64,000 nucleotides of DNA from NCBI GenBank assembly GCA_036936605.1, contig JAUPFV010000002.1, positions 315,534,893 through 315,598,892 on the forward strand, written 5' to 3'. This DNA is from Limnanthes douglasii subsp. nivea. Lineage: Eukaryota > Streptophyta > Magnoliopsida > Brassicales > Limnanthaceae. A program made the position numbers and the translations under genes. Within the stretch, counting starts at the first letter, position 1. Each line of letters opens with the position of its first letter. The notes under the pieces are model-generated. The model was not told the origin of the DNA. It did not search any database and was given only the letters and a program-made list of their open reading frames with translations. Positions 1 to 9,471 of this stretch are shown here, piece after piece.

Positions 1-106
1 ATAGAACCCAAAGCTTAGCGGTTCGGTCCGATCCGAACTGATAAGCTTAACGGTCTGGTTCGGTTGCGACGAAATTCGGACTGAACCGGACCGATAACAC
101 CCCTAT
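1..106. mobile_element. Possible hAT-type transposon end (cut by window edge)
   Basis: The stretch is GC-rich for this window and is made of GGTTCGGTCCG/CGGACCG-like words, ending ...GATAACACCCCTA. Read on the minus strand it begins TAGGGGTGTTATCGG, which resembles the terminal inverted repeats of many plant hAT elements and their miniature derivatives. Only one end is inside the window, so neither the partner end nor the target duplication can be checked. It could also be a low-complexity part of another repeat. Confidence 0.35.
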
Positions 107-154
107 ATATGTATCATGGTAGCAGGCATTGATATCTGCATAGCTCAGAGAAAC

Positions 155-395
155 TGTTAGGAATATGGGGGTCCGGTCCGCATATTCCGCCTCCGTATAT
201 AAGTACGGAACACAACCGGTCTCAACGCTAGTATATGATATTGTCCGCTTTGGCACCCGAAGGCCCGCACGGCTTTGCATTTGGTCCACTACCAAAAGGC
301 CTCATTCTAGTTGAAGTATGTTCTTACTTATATACCCTTGATCCTTCCCATGTTTTACCGATGTGGGATGTGGAACTTTGGTCGCTACCCTAACA
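155..395 (-). repeat. TRIM LTR, copy A
   Basis: 241 bp, TG...CA ends. On the minus strand it carries CCCACATCGG near the start and TATATAAG promoter-like words. Shares its GC-rich centre (GGCACCCGAAGGCC on plus) with the next two LTRs. Confidence 0.88.
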
Positions 396-713
396 AATCC
401 TCCTCTCGAACAAAGTACCACTTAGCCTCCTCTCAATTGACTTTCATCCGCCCACTCTAATCAGGTTGGAGACTACCTGACCATAGAGGCACTACGGATG
501 TTACTGTTCACCTCATATTAAACCACTCTGTCTTGTTCCTTAGCGCCACTCACCTACTCCAATCAAGTACCACCGCTTGATGAGCCACTGACACTCTGAA
601 CTAGGATCTCTAGAACAGATCACATTGAGCATGGCGTCTAACTTAGTCATGTTCGATCTCTGAGAATTTCACCACCATCGCGTTCCGTCTGGGCCTGACG
701 CTCTGATACAACG

Positions 714-960
714 TGTTGGGAATATGGGTGTTGTGAATTAGGGGTCCGCATATTCCGCCTCCGTATATAAGTAAGAACACAACCGATCTCAACACTAGTA
801 TGATATTGTCCGCTTTGGCACCCGAAGGCCCTCACGGCTTTGCATTTGGTCCACTACCAAAAGGCCTCATACTAATTGAGGTATGTTCTTACTTATATAC
901 CACTGATCCTTCCCATGTTTAACCGATGTGGGATGTGGGACTTTGGTCGCCATCCTAACA
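714..960 (-). repeat. TRIM LTR, copy B (middle)
   Basis: 247 bp, starts TGTTGGG and ends CATCCTAACA on plus. It is flanked on both sides by TRIM internal sequence: a primer-site-like word at 700-711 and a pyrimidine-rich tract (polypurine on minus) after 960. It therefore serves as an LTR of both internal units. Confidence 0.88.
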
Positions 961-1272
961 AATCCTCCTCTCGAACAACGTACCACTTAGCCTCCTCTCA
1001 ATTGACTTTTCATCCGCCCACTCTAATGAGGTTGGAGACTACCTGACCATAGAGGCACTACGGATGTTACTACTCACCTCCTCTTAGACCACACTGTCTT
1101 GTTCCTTAGCGCCACTCCAATCAAGCCACACTGCTTGATGAGGCACGAGCACTCCGAACTAGGATCTCTAGAGCAGATCACCTTGATCATATTGCTACTG
1201 GTTCATCATGTTCGACCTCCGAGAATTTCACCACTATCGCGTTCCGTCTGGGCCTGACGCTCTGATACCACG

Positions 1273-1519
1273 TGTTAGGAATATGCGGGAATATGGGGTC
1301 CGGTCCGCATATTCCGCCTCCGTATATAAGTAAGAACACAACCGGTCTCAACACTAATATGATATTGTCCGCTTTGGCACCCGAAGGCCCGCACGGCTTT
1401 GCATTTGGTCCACTACCAAAAGGCCTCATTCTAGTTGAGGTATGTTCTTACTTATATACCCTTGATCCTTCCCATATTTTACCGATGTGGGATGTGGAGC
1501 TTTGGTCGCTACCCTAACA
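1273..1519 (-). repeat. TRIM LTR, copy C
   Basis: 247 bp. A two-base spacer (CG) separates it from the perfect primer-binding site at 1259-1270. A 9-10 bp duplication of GGAATATG near its plus-strand start is unique to this copy. The target duplication GAAAC follows directly. Confidence 0.88.
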
Positions 1520-1524
1520 GAAAC

Positions 1525-2039
1525 AGAAGAAGGGATATGTGGATTTATCATCAACGATGTGATTGGGAATGAAGGCAGGCACAAGATGTTGGAGACACTC
1601 GGTCGCGAATCGAAACACTCGGCAAAAACCTTATGGGCTTTTAGCAGAAACACAAGAATTCCCGGATCAAGGCTGCAGGGCAGTCATAGGCACTTGGAGA
1701 TCCGACAAGGTCTCCAAGACCTTCCGATCATAATTTAGGATGCCGACAATACACCATTGATACGGAAAAAAAATACAAAACCCAAATAATACACTATTGA
1801 GGCGGAAGAAAAAAATACAAAACTTAAATACCAAATAATATTATTTATTAAAGATAGTATTATTTATTAAAGTTAGTGGAGGTTGAACCTAGCCCCTAGA
1901 TACCTCCGCCGCTACGAGGAACATACGAGTATAGTTTTATTGATTATACTCTCGGTAGTTTGTTCCAAATAAATTAGCATATATATAGGTACACGTCATA
2001 TACTAGGTTTTATCGTCAAATATTCCTCTTAGACATTGA
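1525..2039. other. No gene recognised; AT-rich, possibly 3' flank/LTR of Copia-1
   Basis: 1525-1740 is more GC-rich and can be translated for about 80 codons from inside the TRIM LTR, but the product is not recognisable. 1750-1840 holds two copies of a roughly 45-bp GGAAAAAAATACAAAAC-type unit. From about 1880 to 2039 the sequence follows the Copia-1 RNase H remnant on the minus strand and could be its 3' non-coding region or LTR, but no LTR boundary could be fixed. Confidence 0.35.
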
Positions 2040-2096
2040 AGAATTAAATAAACCAGCAGTGTAACATGGTATTTATGTAGACATATTTGATGAAGT

Positions 2097-3475
2097 CTTA
2101 TAGATGGGCACCGCTAAAATGAGATCCTTTTTTTTTTTTTTTGAAAACGTGAAATTATCAAAATGCCATTAGATATAAAAACCATAATTTTTTGGACATC
2201 TCATTTTTACCTCTTCTCCTCTCTCTCTTCTCTACTTTTCTCTCTAATTTTCATAAAAAAACCCAAAAATCCAAAAATCCATTAACTCAAAAAACAATAA
2301 ATTCAACTATAAATCTTAGGCTTTAAAGCTCAAACACATACATTTTTACTATCTGTCTCTTCTCTCTCAACTACCTATCTCTCTAATATTCAACATAAAC
2401 CCATAAACCCATGAACCTAAAAAAACAAAAAATCATCTCTAAATATATGGCTTGAGGAAAAAATTATATTTTTACATAAATTCACACCTTTTCGTGCGCC
2501 GTTTCGTACATTCGTGCGTGGATTTGGCCGAAATCACGCATGTTCGTGCGTGAATTTGGTCAAATCTTTGCGCTTTTATGCCAAAATTTGTCAAATTTTT
2601 GCGCTTTCATGTCGAATTTTGTCAATTCAAAATACTATTTCATGCCGAATTTTGCCAATTGAAAACACTTTCATGCCGAATTTAGCGAGTGTATTCTTAC
2701 AATTTTTAACTACATGTGGAGATTGAACATTCTAAAAGAAATGATGGTGAATATTTTTTATACTTTCTACTGGTTTTATTTTCAATTATTCTATTTATTT
2801 AATACATTAAATTTACGTTTGTTATTACAATTCAACAATTATATAAAATGTAGTAAAAAGAATTATATAAATATATGATTATAAATTTATAAATTTTTTT
2901 TATATAAATTATAAATTATATAAGAAATTATATAAATTATAAATTATTAAATTTGAGTTAATATATATAAAAGAACAGATATTTCCACGCACGACCGTGC
3001 GCGGAAATCCAGAATACTCACATGCAAATCTCAAACGTGGGTTTACGGTGCCAAATCCAGCAAAACTTATACCAAATTGAAGCCAACGATCTAATTAAGC
3101 ATATACATATAATCAAACAACCAAACAACAACTACAAGTAGAGGAAAATTCGATTTTTATATTCGAAAAATAAACTCTAAATATCACTACAAATATAGAT
3201 CCAAATTAAAAAAAAAATTGCACAATGGTGTAGAGAATTCATACTTTAACAAGTCTATGCTGTTGGATTTTAAATATCTAGCATTTTCAAATATTGGGTT
3301 AGAGAGAGTTAGGGTTTTCGAAGAAAGAAAATTGTAGAATTTGGGAATTTTTGTATTTATATCGATGGCATTTTTGTAAATAAGAGGGTCTCGTTATAAC
3401 CAAGCCGGGTCTCACTATAACCGGGTCTCGTTATAGAAAAAACGGGTCTTGAATTAGCCTAGCCCCCTTATAGAT
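2097..3475. mobile_element. MULE-like non-autonomous element with 9-bp target duplication
   Basis: A 1,361-bp AT-rich block (2106-3466) flanked by the perfect 9-bp direct repeat CTTATAGAT (2097-2105 and 3467-3475). Nine-base duplications are typical of Mutator-like elements. Ends are GGGCACCGCTAAAATGAG... and ...GAATTAGCCTAGCCCC, giving a degenerate terminal inverted repeat (about 16 of 24 positions). It interrupts the Copia-1 RNase H, and the host reading resumes on the other side. No transposase. Inside are CT-rich stretches (2200-2400), degenerate repeats of a GCGCTTTCATGCCGAATTT-like unit (2510-2690) and a thrice-repeated GGGTCTC(G/A)(T/C)TATA word (3388-3436). Confidence 0.7.
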
Positions 3476-3950
3476 ACTAATTTCTGACCATATGACAATC
3501 AAAATTTATATGCTTTCTCCCTTCGTGGAAAAGCAGGATTAGATGTTACATAAATGGATGTCATATCATCACACTCTAAAGTAATAGCTAAAAGAAAACA
3601 AACATGTAAATCGTTAAGAATATATATTCATTGACTCAAGAAACTTTGGTCCGTTATTCTTCTTTTGTTGAGCTTCCATTCATAGAAGTACCCACGAAAA
3701 GATAGATATCTGTAACTGATTCTCTCGTAATTGTACAAAGCCCAAATGAACATCATTGTAGACTCGAATGGTTAAAGGAGAATGTGATGCAAAAAATAGT
3801 CTTTGAGATAAAGATCTTTTTAGATACTTCAATAGATGAATTCCAATGTATAGTCAGTGGTTGATGAACAAACTGACTAAGCTGTTGAACAACAAATATA
3901 ATGTCAAGTTAGTAGAGTTTAAGTATATAAGTCTACCAATCAATCTTTTG
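3476..3950 (-). pseudogene. Copia-1 RNase H remnant (continues at 2040-2096)
   Basis: Minus-strand translation gives the usual copia RNase H landmarks in order: a GRLIYLNSTN-like motif (around 3940), KYLKRSLSQ, and, near 3500, SNPAFPRREKAYKF followed by a DCHMVRN-like motif. The reading resumes across the MULE-like insertion at 2096-2040 with IKYVYINTMLH, matching the copia segment that normally precedes ADIFTK. Removing 2106-3466 plus one 9-bp duplication restores the frame. Internal stops make it non-functional. RNase H would degrade the RNA strand of the RNA-DNA hybrid in virus-like particles. Confidence 0.7.
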
Positions 3951-3955
3951 TAGCT

Positions 3956-4330
3956 TCATTCATTTTGAATCAATTCATAATCAGTTTTAGTCAAATCTAC
4001 ACAAACAACCATAAGCGTCTTCGTAGGCTTGCATCCAAGGAGTCTAGCTTCTGTCACGACATCCAAAATATATTTACGTTGGTTTAAGAAAAAAACATTT
4101 CTTTTGTTGTAAAACCTCACGAAAGAATTTACCCACACTGAGATCTTTCAGAGTGAAAGGATTGTTCAAATACGTCTTGACTTTAATAACTTGTGTAGAA
4201 AAATCATTGAGTAACAAAATATCATCTACATATACAAGAAAAAACGTCTCAATGTTATATTGTCTTAAAACAAAAAAGACAATTGTCTCGTAGCTATTTT
4301 ATGAAGCCAAAAACAACAATTTTTATGGTA
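3956..4330 (-). pseudogene. Copia-1 reverse transcriptase remnant
   Basis: Minus-strand reading contains the copia RT segment FLNQRKYILDVV followed by LLGCKPTKTLM (3956-4138) and, at about 4222-4240, the catalytic YVDD box in the context VYVDDILLLNDF. Upstream, the KLIKSIYGLNQASRQ motif lies inside the left arm of the inverted duplication (around 4341-4395). Numerous stops. The family assignment is strong because several motifs occur in the right order and spacing. Confidence 0.8.
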
Positions 4331-4905
4331 AGGCATGATTTCATTGCCTCGATGCTTGATTCAATCCATAAATGGACTTGATAAGCTTGCACATCGGCAT
4401 TGAATAATACATCGTCCCTCGACTATCGCGTTTGGGGGGAAATAGTCCATTGAATTTCAAATGTCCATTGACAGTCTCTGGACTATCGCGTTTGGATAAA
4501 GTTAGTCCACCAGATCCTCTGATCCATGAGAGGCTGCCACCTGTCACCATAGTCCTCAAATTTTTGTATCACCACTAGTCCCTTGAGTTTAAGTCAAACC
4601 TAAAATGTAGAATATTACAGATAACTAAACTCAAGGGAGTAGTGGTGATACAAAAATCTGGGGACTATGGTAACAAGTGGCAGTCTCTCATAGATCAGAG
4701 GATCTGGTAGACTAACTTTATCCAAACGCGATAGTCCAAGGACTGTCAATGGACATTTGAAAGTCAATGGACTATTTTCCCGCAAATGCGATAGTCGAGG
4801 GATGATGTACTATTCAATACCGATGTGCAAGCTTATCAAGTCCATTTATGGATTGAATCAAGCATCGAGGCAATAAAATCATGCCTTACCATAAAAATTG
4901 TTTAT
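4308..4905. repeat. Large inverted duplication (foldback) carrying Copia RT on both arms
   Basis: Two arms of about 280 bp in opposite orientation (roughly 4308-4590 and 4625-4905) around a short spacer. The outer 90 bp of each arm is Copia RT sequence (KLIKSIYGLNQ on minus in the left arm; the same on plus in the right arm). The inner part is a different repeat containing two GACTATCGCGTTTGG words and a GTGGTGATACAAAAAT-like word. The host sequence has therefore been duplicated along with the inner element, unlike a simple MITE insertion. Arm identity is high but not perfect. Confidence 0.75.
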
Positions 4906-4929
4906 TTTAAGCGAAAAAGTCCAAGTACA

Positions 4930-5505
4930 TCTAGTTTAATCATGCACTATTGTCAAAAACTAATTTTGTCCAGTAATACTTTGTACATTATAGGGTCCTC
5001 ATACATCTAAATGAATCAAATCCAAATCCTTAAGAGAAATTGAAGTGCTAGATAGAAAATTACTTCTTTATTGCTTGGCCAAAGGGAAGACACCACATGT
5101 TTTATCCTCATCAATATAATGTATTGAATTCAAAAACGTTAAAAATTATTAGAATAATGGCCACGCCTAAAAAAGCCATATATCAGTCTTAATATAGCAG
5201 TTGCATTGGGAATATTACGAAAATAAAAACAAAGTTTAGAAAAAATAGATATAGTGGAGCTTTGGTTAAAAGATTGGTCATCACTATGATAAAGTCCTTT
5301 TTATTGTTTTCTAACTCCAAACACGTGTTTAGAGTGTCGGTTCTAAAGAAAGCAATGACTATTCAAGATTTTTAAAAAATTGAATGAAGAATCTATGCCT
5401 TTACTTACAAATATTAAGTTGAGTTTAAAATATGGTACATATAGACAGTCTTGTAAAAACTATTTTATTATGAACTTCAATATACCCTTTGAAAAATATT
5501 GTTTT
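4930..5505 (-). pseudogene. Copia-1 integrase and pre-integrase remnant
   Basis: Minus-strand reading gives, in order from high to low coordinates, a LISVSKGIDSSF-like segment, GLYHSDDQS, and then (about 5110-4940) CGVFPLAKQ followed by LIHLDV and GPYNVQSITG. These correspond to the gag-pre-integrase region and to the start of the copia integrase core with its first catalytic Asp. Frame changes and stops are frequent. The second and third catalytic acids are not identifiable and probably lie in lost sequence. Confidence 0.7.
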
Positions 5506-5512
5506 GATGGAA

Positions 5513-5846
5513 TGATGCAGACAGTTCGGTGAATTGACAGTTCGGAGCTCCGGTGTTAGATTTTGACCCACAACACCTTGTTTCGAAGGAAACGACGTCA
5601 CGAACTCAAGTCACGAGCTAAGCTCGTGAGCTATGGGCTTTTTTAGGCATTCAGACTCATCTATCTTCTTTTTTCGCAATTTTAATACTTTAGGCTATTT
5701 TTGTAATTTTCATATTTTTAGTTTTAGGGTTTTGCTTGAACTCTATATAAACCTATCTTCTATTCATTGTTGGGGGAATTGTTTTTTATTAATAAAAAAA
5801 TTAGGGTTTTATCCCTTTAGGCTTCTCTGCGTTTCACTCTATATCA
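5513..5846 (+). mobile_element. Probable solo LTR inside the Copia-1 protease
   Basis: A 334-bp block with TG...CA ends (TGATGCAG... to ...CTATATCA), a TATA-like CTATATAAACC near 5748 and an ATTAGGGTTTTATCCC downstream region typical of plant LTRs. The flanks TGGAA (5508-5512) and TGAAA (5847-5851) match at 4 of 5 bases, as expected of an old target duplication. The protease reading is interrupted exactly here. The start resembles the TGATGAG/TGATAAG starts of the Tat LTRs in this window, so it may be another Tat-type LTR. Confidence 0.5.
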
Positions 5847-5849
5847 TGA

Positions 5850-6010
5850 AACCATCTGGAAATGTAATAGATGTAGCTGTTTTAAGATGATAATTTTTTG
5901 AAAAAAAAAGGTGGATCGCAACACATATAGTTTGATGCCCATGTGTCAACAATCCAAAAATTATCCTTCTTACTTGCATTATTTATATGATTAGATTGAA
6001 ACATATAAAA
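5850..6010 (-). pseudogene. Copia-1 protease remnant with altered active site
   Basis: The minus-strand reading contains DNFWIVDTWASNYMC, matching the copia aspartic protease WI(V/I)DTGA(S/T).HMC motif. The glycine of the catalytic D-T-G is replaced by Trp, which should abolish activity. The downstream part (TATSITFPDGF) runs into the solo-LTR-like insertion at 5846. The protease would normally cut the Gag-Pol polyprotein. Confidence 0.7.
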
Positions 6011-6129
6011 AAAGTCTTGAACATTTACAAAGTCCACACTAGAACTTCATTCGTCAACTTCTGTTTTCCTTCCATGTGCAAGGATTCTTTCTAAATCTTG
6101 ATGCACCTTCATGACAATATGCATCAGGC

Positions 6130-7121
6130 ATTCATGTCATTTATTTCTTCTTGACCATTATCCAAAGGAATTTCAGCATAGTAGGCTGTTACTTTGTTTA
6201 TGCCAGTTTTTCCTAATGGATTCTTTTTGTCCCACAAATCAGGGTATCCTTTTATCTTGAAAGAATTATCCTTTTTATGGACTTAAAATAACTACATTTC
6301 AAGTAGTATGTCTTTCCTTTATCCAAGTATCTTTTGCCTTCAACTTGATATTTTTTACCATCATAACATAAGTATCATTAAAGGATTCTGCATAGTGATT
6401 ATTCAAACTCATTTGTCTTTTAACGGAAAGCAAACAAGCATATTATTTATTAATATAAGGTATGTGATCCATCAAGAGGATTCGTTTTGTCGCCCCCTCA
6501 ATGCTTTCATTAAGGCGAAGAAAAAATTGCATCAATTTGTCTTCTTTTTATGTTTTAATTAATGCTAAAAACATGTCCCAATCATATTTATTCTTACACT
6601 TGCAAACTAGAAATAATATAAGAGCATTTTTTCCATCCTACAAGCTCTTGAGCTTGGAAAAATAGGAAACCACACTTAAGCTTCCTTGAGATAAATGGTT
6701 GGTTTCCCCTTTTATTCATAGACCATTGTAGCAGTTGTACCTTTGAGCTATTTCTTTTCATAATTCTTTGGCATTATCCAATAACATAAACTTTTCTTTT
6801 ATGGGATCAAAGATGGAATTGATGATCTCAGAACATACCATACTCTTAACTTGATTCCAGTGGTTGTACTCAGCATAAATTCAATAATGGATCTATTGAT
6901 TTTCCATCAAGGAAACAGTTTTTTTTTCTGGAAGTAAGAGAGATCTTGATAGTTCTGCACCCAATAATGTAATTCTTCTCAGTCAACTTTGTGGTAATGA
7001 TATACATACCCGAATTATCTAAAGAATGAATAACTGTCATCTCGCTGTTGTTACTATGAACATGGCTTTCACTGTCATAGTTCATATCATGTTCAGAATC
7101 TGCCAAATTCTGAATTGTCAT
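6130..7121 (-). pseudogene. Copia-1 gag remnant (nucleocapsid with zinc knuckle)
   Basis: The first 83 codons from the ATG at 7121 are open and contain LDNSGMYIITTKLTEKNY, the typical N-terminal segment of copia gag. Further landmarks follow at lower coordinates: QVKSMVCSEIINSIFDP (about 6830), DKLMQFFLRLNES and ILLMDHIPYINK (about 6460-6540), then a degenerate Cys-rich knuckle followed by GYPDLWDKKNPLGK (about 6200-6260). Stops and frameshifts separate these pieces. Gag would form the virus-like particle. Confidence 0.8.
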
Positions 7122-7190
7122 TGATATCCGTTATCTTGTTACAAAATCTTCAAGGAATTTAAGATCTTAATACATTGGCTTTCGTAGCCT

Positions 7191-7202
7191 GCTCTAATAT
7201 CA
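7191..7202 (-). other. Copia-1 primer-binding site
   Basis: On the minus strand TGATATTAGAGC, one mismatch from the plant initiator-Met-tRNA primer site TGGTATTAGAGC. It sits about 70 bp upstream of the gag ATG at 7121, where a copia primer site is expected. The 5' LTR should therefore end at about 7205, but its outer boundary was not found. Confidence 0.6.
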
Positions 7203-7205
7203 TAT

Positions 7206-7689
7206 AGATATTCTTGATGTATTATATTGCTCAAAGATTAGCAAACATGATTAAGTGATCCTTTCAACAGTGAGCCTCCGGTTTGAGATTGTTGTAACAG
7301 GAAGCCACGAAATGAGGAAAATTGAACGCTTGGTGGCTATACAAAATTCATCATATAAATTTAAATGCAAATTAATTTAAAAATAAATATAAATAATTCA
7401 AAATTAAAATGAAACTAATATATATATATATATATATATATAATTTGTTATTGAAACAAAAAACATCATTCCTAAGTTGGTAAAAGACAAAAGAAATGAA
7501 AATTTGCTAGAATTACTTTCAAACAAAAAGATTTAAAACTCCGTGAAAACCTTGAGATCAACTAGTACAGTTGGGATTGATGATTTCAATGTCAAATTAT
7601 TTAATTATTGTTGGCCAATCATCTATGAAGATCTTTTTGCAGTTATAAGAGACTTATTCCAAGACCAGAAGGTTCTTCAATGTGTTTTT
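7206..7689. other. No gene; AT-rich, probable Copia-1 5' LTR remains
   Basis: Position suggests the remains of the Copia-1 5' LTR, but no TG...CA partner could be fixed. A (TA)12 microsatellite lies at 7419-7442. No coding potential was seen. Confidence 0.4.
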
Positions 7690-8096
7690 GGAGTGTGTAT
7701 GACTCATCAAGTGTTGTGACTTTATTGGAGTGTATCAAGACGAAGTGACTTAATTGGAGTGGTGCTAAGGAACAAATCGATCTGGTTTGATAAGAGTGAG
7801 TAGCTACATCTGTAGTGCCTCCATGGTTAAGGTAGTCTCCAATCTGATTAGAGTGGACAGATGGAAGTCAGTTGAGAAGAGGATAAAGTAGTAATTTGTT
7901 CGAGCGAAGGATTTGTTAGGTGAGACCAAAGTTCCATATCCCACATCGGTTAAACATGGGAAGAATCTATGGTATATAAGTACGAGACTTTTGGAAGTGA
8001 ACCAAAACAAAAGTCGTGCCCCCCTACGGGCCCAAAGTATATAATATTACACTAGTATGGAGATCAAGTTGCGCTTACTTATATACGGAAGCGAAA
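7690..8096 (+). mobile_element. Truncated TRIM (internal 3' half plus 3' LTR)
   Basis: Plus-strand copy of the TRIM family found at 150-1524. The internal part (GGAGTGGTGCTAAGGAAC, TAGTGCCTCCATGG, AGTCTCCAAT) leads through the purine-rich tract GAGCGAAGGATT into an LTR that starts TGTTAGG at 7914, with CCCACATCGG and TATATAAG at the expected places. The LTR runs to about 8096, where the last bases corresponding to GGAATATGGGG...CAACA are lost. Primer site and 5' LTR are absent. Confidence 0.75.
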
Positions 8097-8855
8097 TGGT
8101 TGTTTCTCTTATACCTCACTAATTCTTTCCTTAATTGTTGTTATAGCCACCGTTTGGTCCCCAAGTATCATCATGGGCCAATCTCAATCAGAACAAGCAC
8201 AACATACCCATACATTCTTTTATCTTCTAACTTATAATCTTTGGGAAACTAACAACCACTCATAAATCATCAACAACCTAATGTTGGATTGTGTTTATTC
8301 TGAGATGGTTTGGAAAGTTTGCTTCAAGAAGTTGTTAATCTCATTCGCTATATGGCTGATCCAGCTAGCTACACACGGCTCCCACTTGGGTGCCCCTTAA
8401 TAATGGATTTGGACACCTTTGGTGCACTGCTTTCGGCGTGGTGGTTTACTACATATAGTGTGAGAGAAATGTTCGAATTTTCATAAATACCGAATTTTGG
8501 GATTGTTGATGAACCTACTACATCCTCTTCGACCTCTGCTACAAATTTCACAACACGAAAATCCTTTGACCATGCTAGAATATGACTAACTTAAATTCAT
8601 TATATAAAAATCTCCAACTAGTTTTGGTTAATGAAAAGATATGGGAACGACTCGTCCATCTTTTCCACTACACTAATTATCCTTCCACTTCATATTTATA
8701 TAAATTTTTTTTATGTCATATCATGTTTATTATTAGCAAAAATATGCCTTTTAAAATTTTATAATAATAATATTCGATTAATTTGGCCGACAAAAATCTC
8801 AAAATAAATGTAAATAACTTTTTAAAATATTTTTTTATAAAAAAATATAATTCGA
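8097..8855. other. No gene recognised
   Basis: Nothing recognisable on either strand. The last 250 bp are very AT-rich and end at the LTR of element II. Confidence 0.4.
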
Positions 8856-9471
8856 TGTTGGAATAACAAGTTCTACCACATTAGAGTTTTTTAGGTTTTT
8901 AGCCAAGAAAGAGATAAGGTAAAAGGATCCTCTTATTCATCGATAGGGGCTTCCTATTTATAATCGATAGGGGCTTCCTATTTAAAAAGGTTTTTAGCCA
9001 AGAAAGAGACAAGTTACATTTCTTTACACTTAATGCTCCACTAACTCACTAACATCACTATCCCTGTAATTTTGGAACAATTACTTAAAACGGTTTGACT
9101 TAAGAGTTAAAACGTGTGTTACACAATATATAAGGAAACGTCTTGTCTTAATTGCGCTTTAAGTCGAGCTAGGTCATTCCTTGAGTGCGATCAGATATAT
9201 TCTGGTGTGCAGAGCTCGAGCTCACCGATCATGTAATCAACCAATCATCTTCGAGTTCGCACTCAGCCCTCGTTGCTTCATCGCATCCCTATTCTAATCG
9301 ATCAATTTGTTGCTTCAAGTATCGTCGAGCTTGTTCTCTATTTCTCTTTGAGGTCGTCGGTTGCGTAGTGCTCGTCCTCTGCCTCCTTGTTTCTTTATTG
9401 TCTTAGCCCAAGCCTGCAGTCTACCTTTCTTGCTCGTGCTTGTGCTCACTCGGGGAAATCTCCTCTTATCA
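8856..9471 (-). repeat. Element II 3' LTR
   Basis: On minus it begins TGATAAGAGGAG directly after the purine tract AGGGGGAACTC and ends CCAACA at 8856. Length 616 bp. A TATAAATAGG box and two tandem copies of a 23-bp unit (ATCGATAGGGGCTTCC on plus, 8938-8983) lie in it, as does a direct repeat of GGTTTTTAGCCAAGAAAGAGA. The start resembles the TGATGAG start of element I. The partner LTR is missing, so the boundaries rest on motifs only. Confidence 0.6.

Larger units (their letters stand above)
150..1524 (-). mobile_element. TRIM retrotransposon, tandem array of three LTRs
   Basis: Terminal-repeat retrotransposon in miniature with structure LTR-internal-LTR-internal-LTR on the minus strand. 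LTRs lie at 155-395, 714-960 and 1273-1519 and begin and end TGTTAGG...CCTAACA. Each internal region (about 315 bp) starts with a primer-binding site matching the initiator-Met tRNA 3' end (TGGTATCAGAGC, read on minus at 1259-1270; one mismatch at 700-711). It ends in a purine tract (GAGAGGAGGATT on minus, next to 395 and 960). A perfect 5-bp target duplication GAAAC flanks the whole array (150-154, 1520-1524), so the array behaves as one insertion. No coding capacity. The third LTR probably arose by unequal recombination between LTRs; this is inference. Confidence 0.9.
2040..7205 (-). mobile_element. Copia-1: decayed Ty1/copia retrotransposon with nested insertions
   Basis: Read on the minus strand from 7205 down, the domains come in Ty1/copia order: primer site, gag, protease, integrase, reverse transcriptase, RNase H. 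All are interrupted by stops and frameshifts. Three insertions are nested inside: a solo-LTR-like block (5513-5846) in the protease, an inverted duplication (about 4308-4905) in the RT, and a MULE-like element (2106-3466) in the RNase H. The LTRs were not resolved. Confidence 0.8.

Noticed and set aside
1487..1738. 83-codon open frame at the end of the TRIM array
   Set aside because: Starts inside the TRIM LTR and has no recognisable family; probably a chance frame.
9185..9406. 73-codon frame with a hydrophobic end
   Set aside because: Lies within the element II LTR; hydrophobicity comes from T-rich codons.
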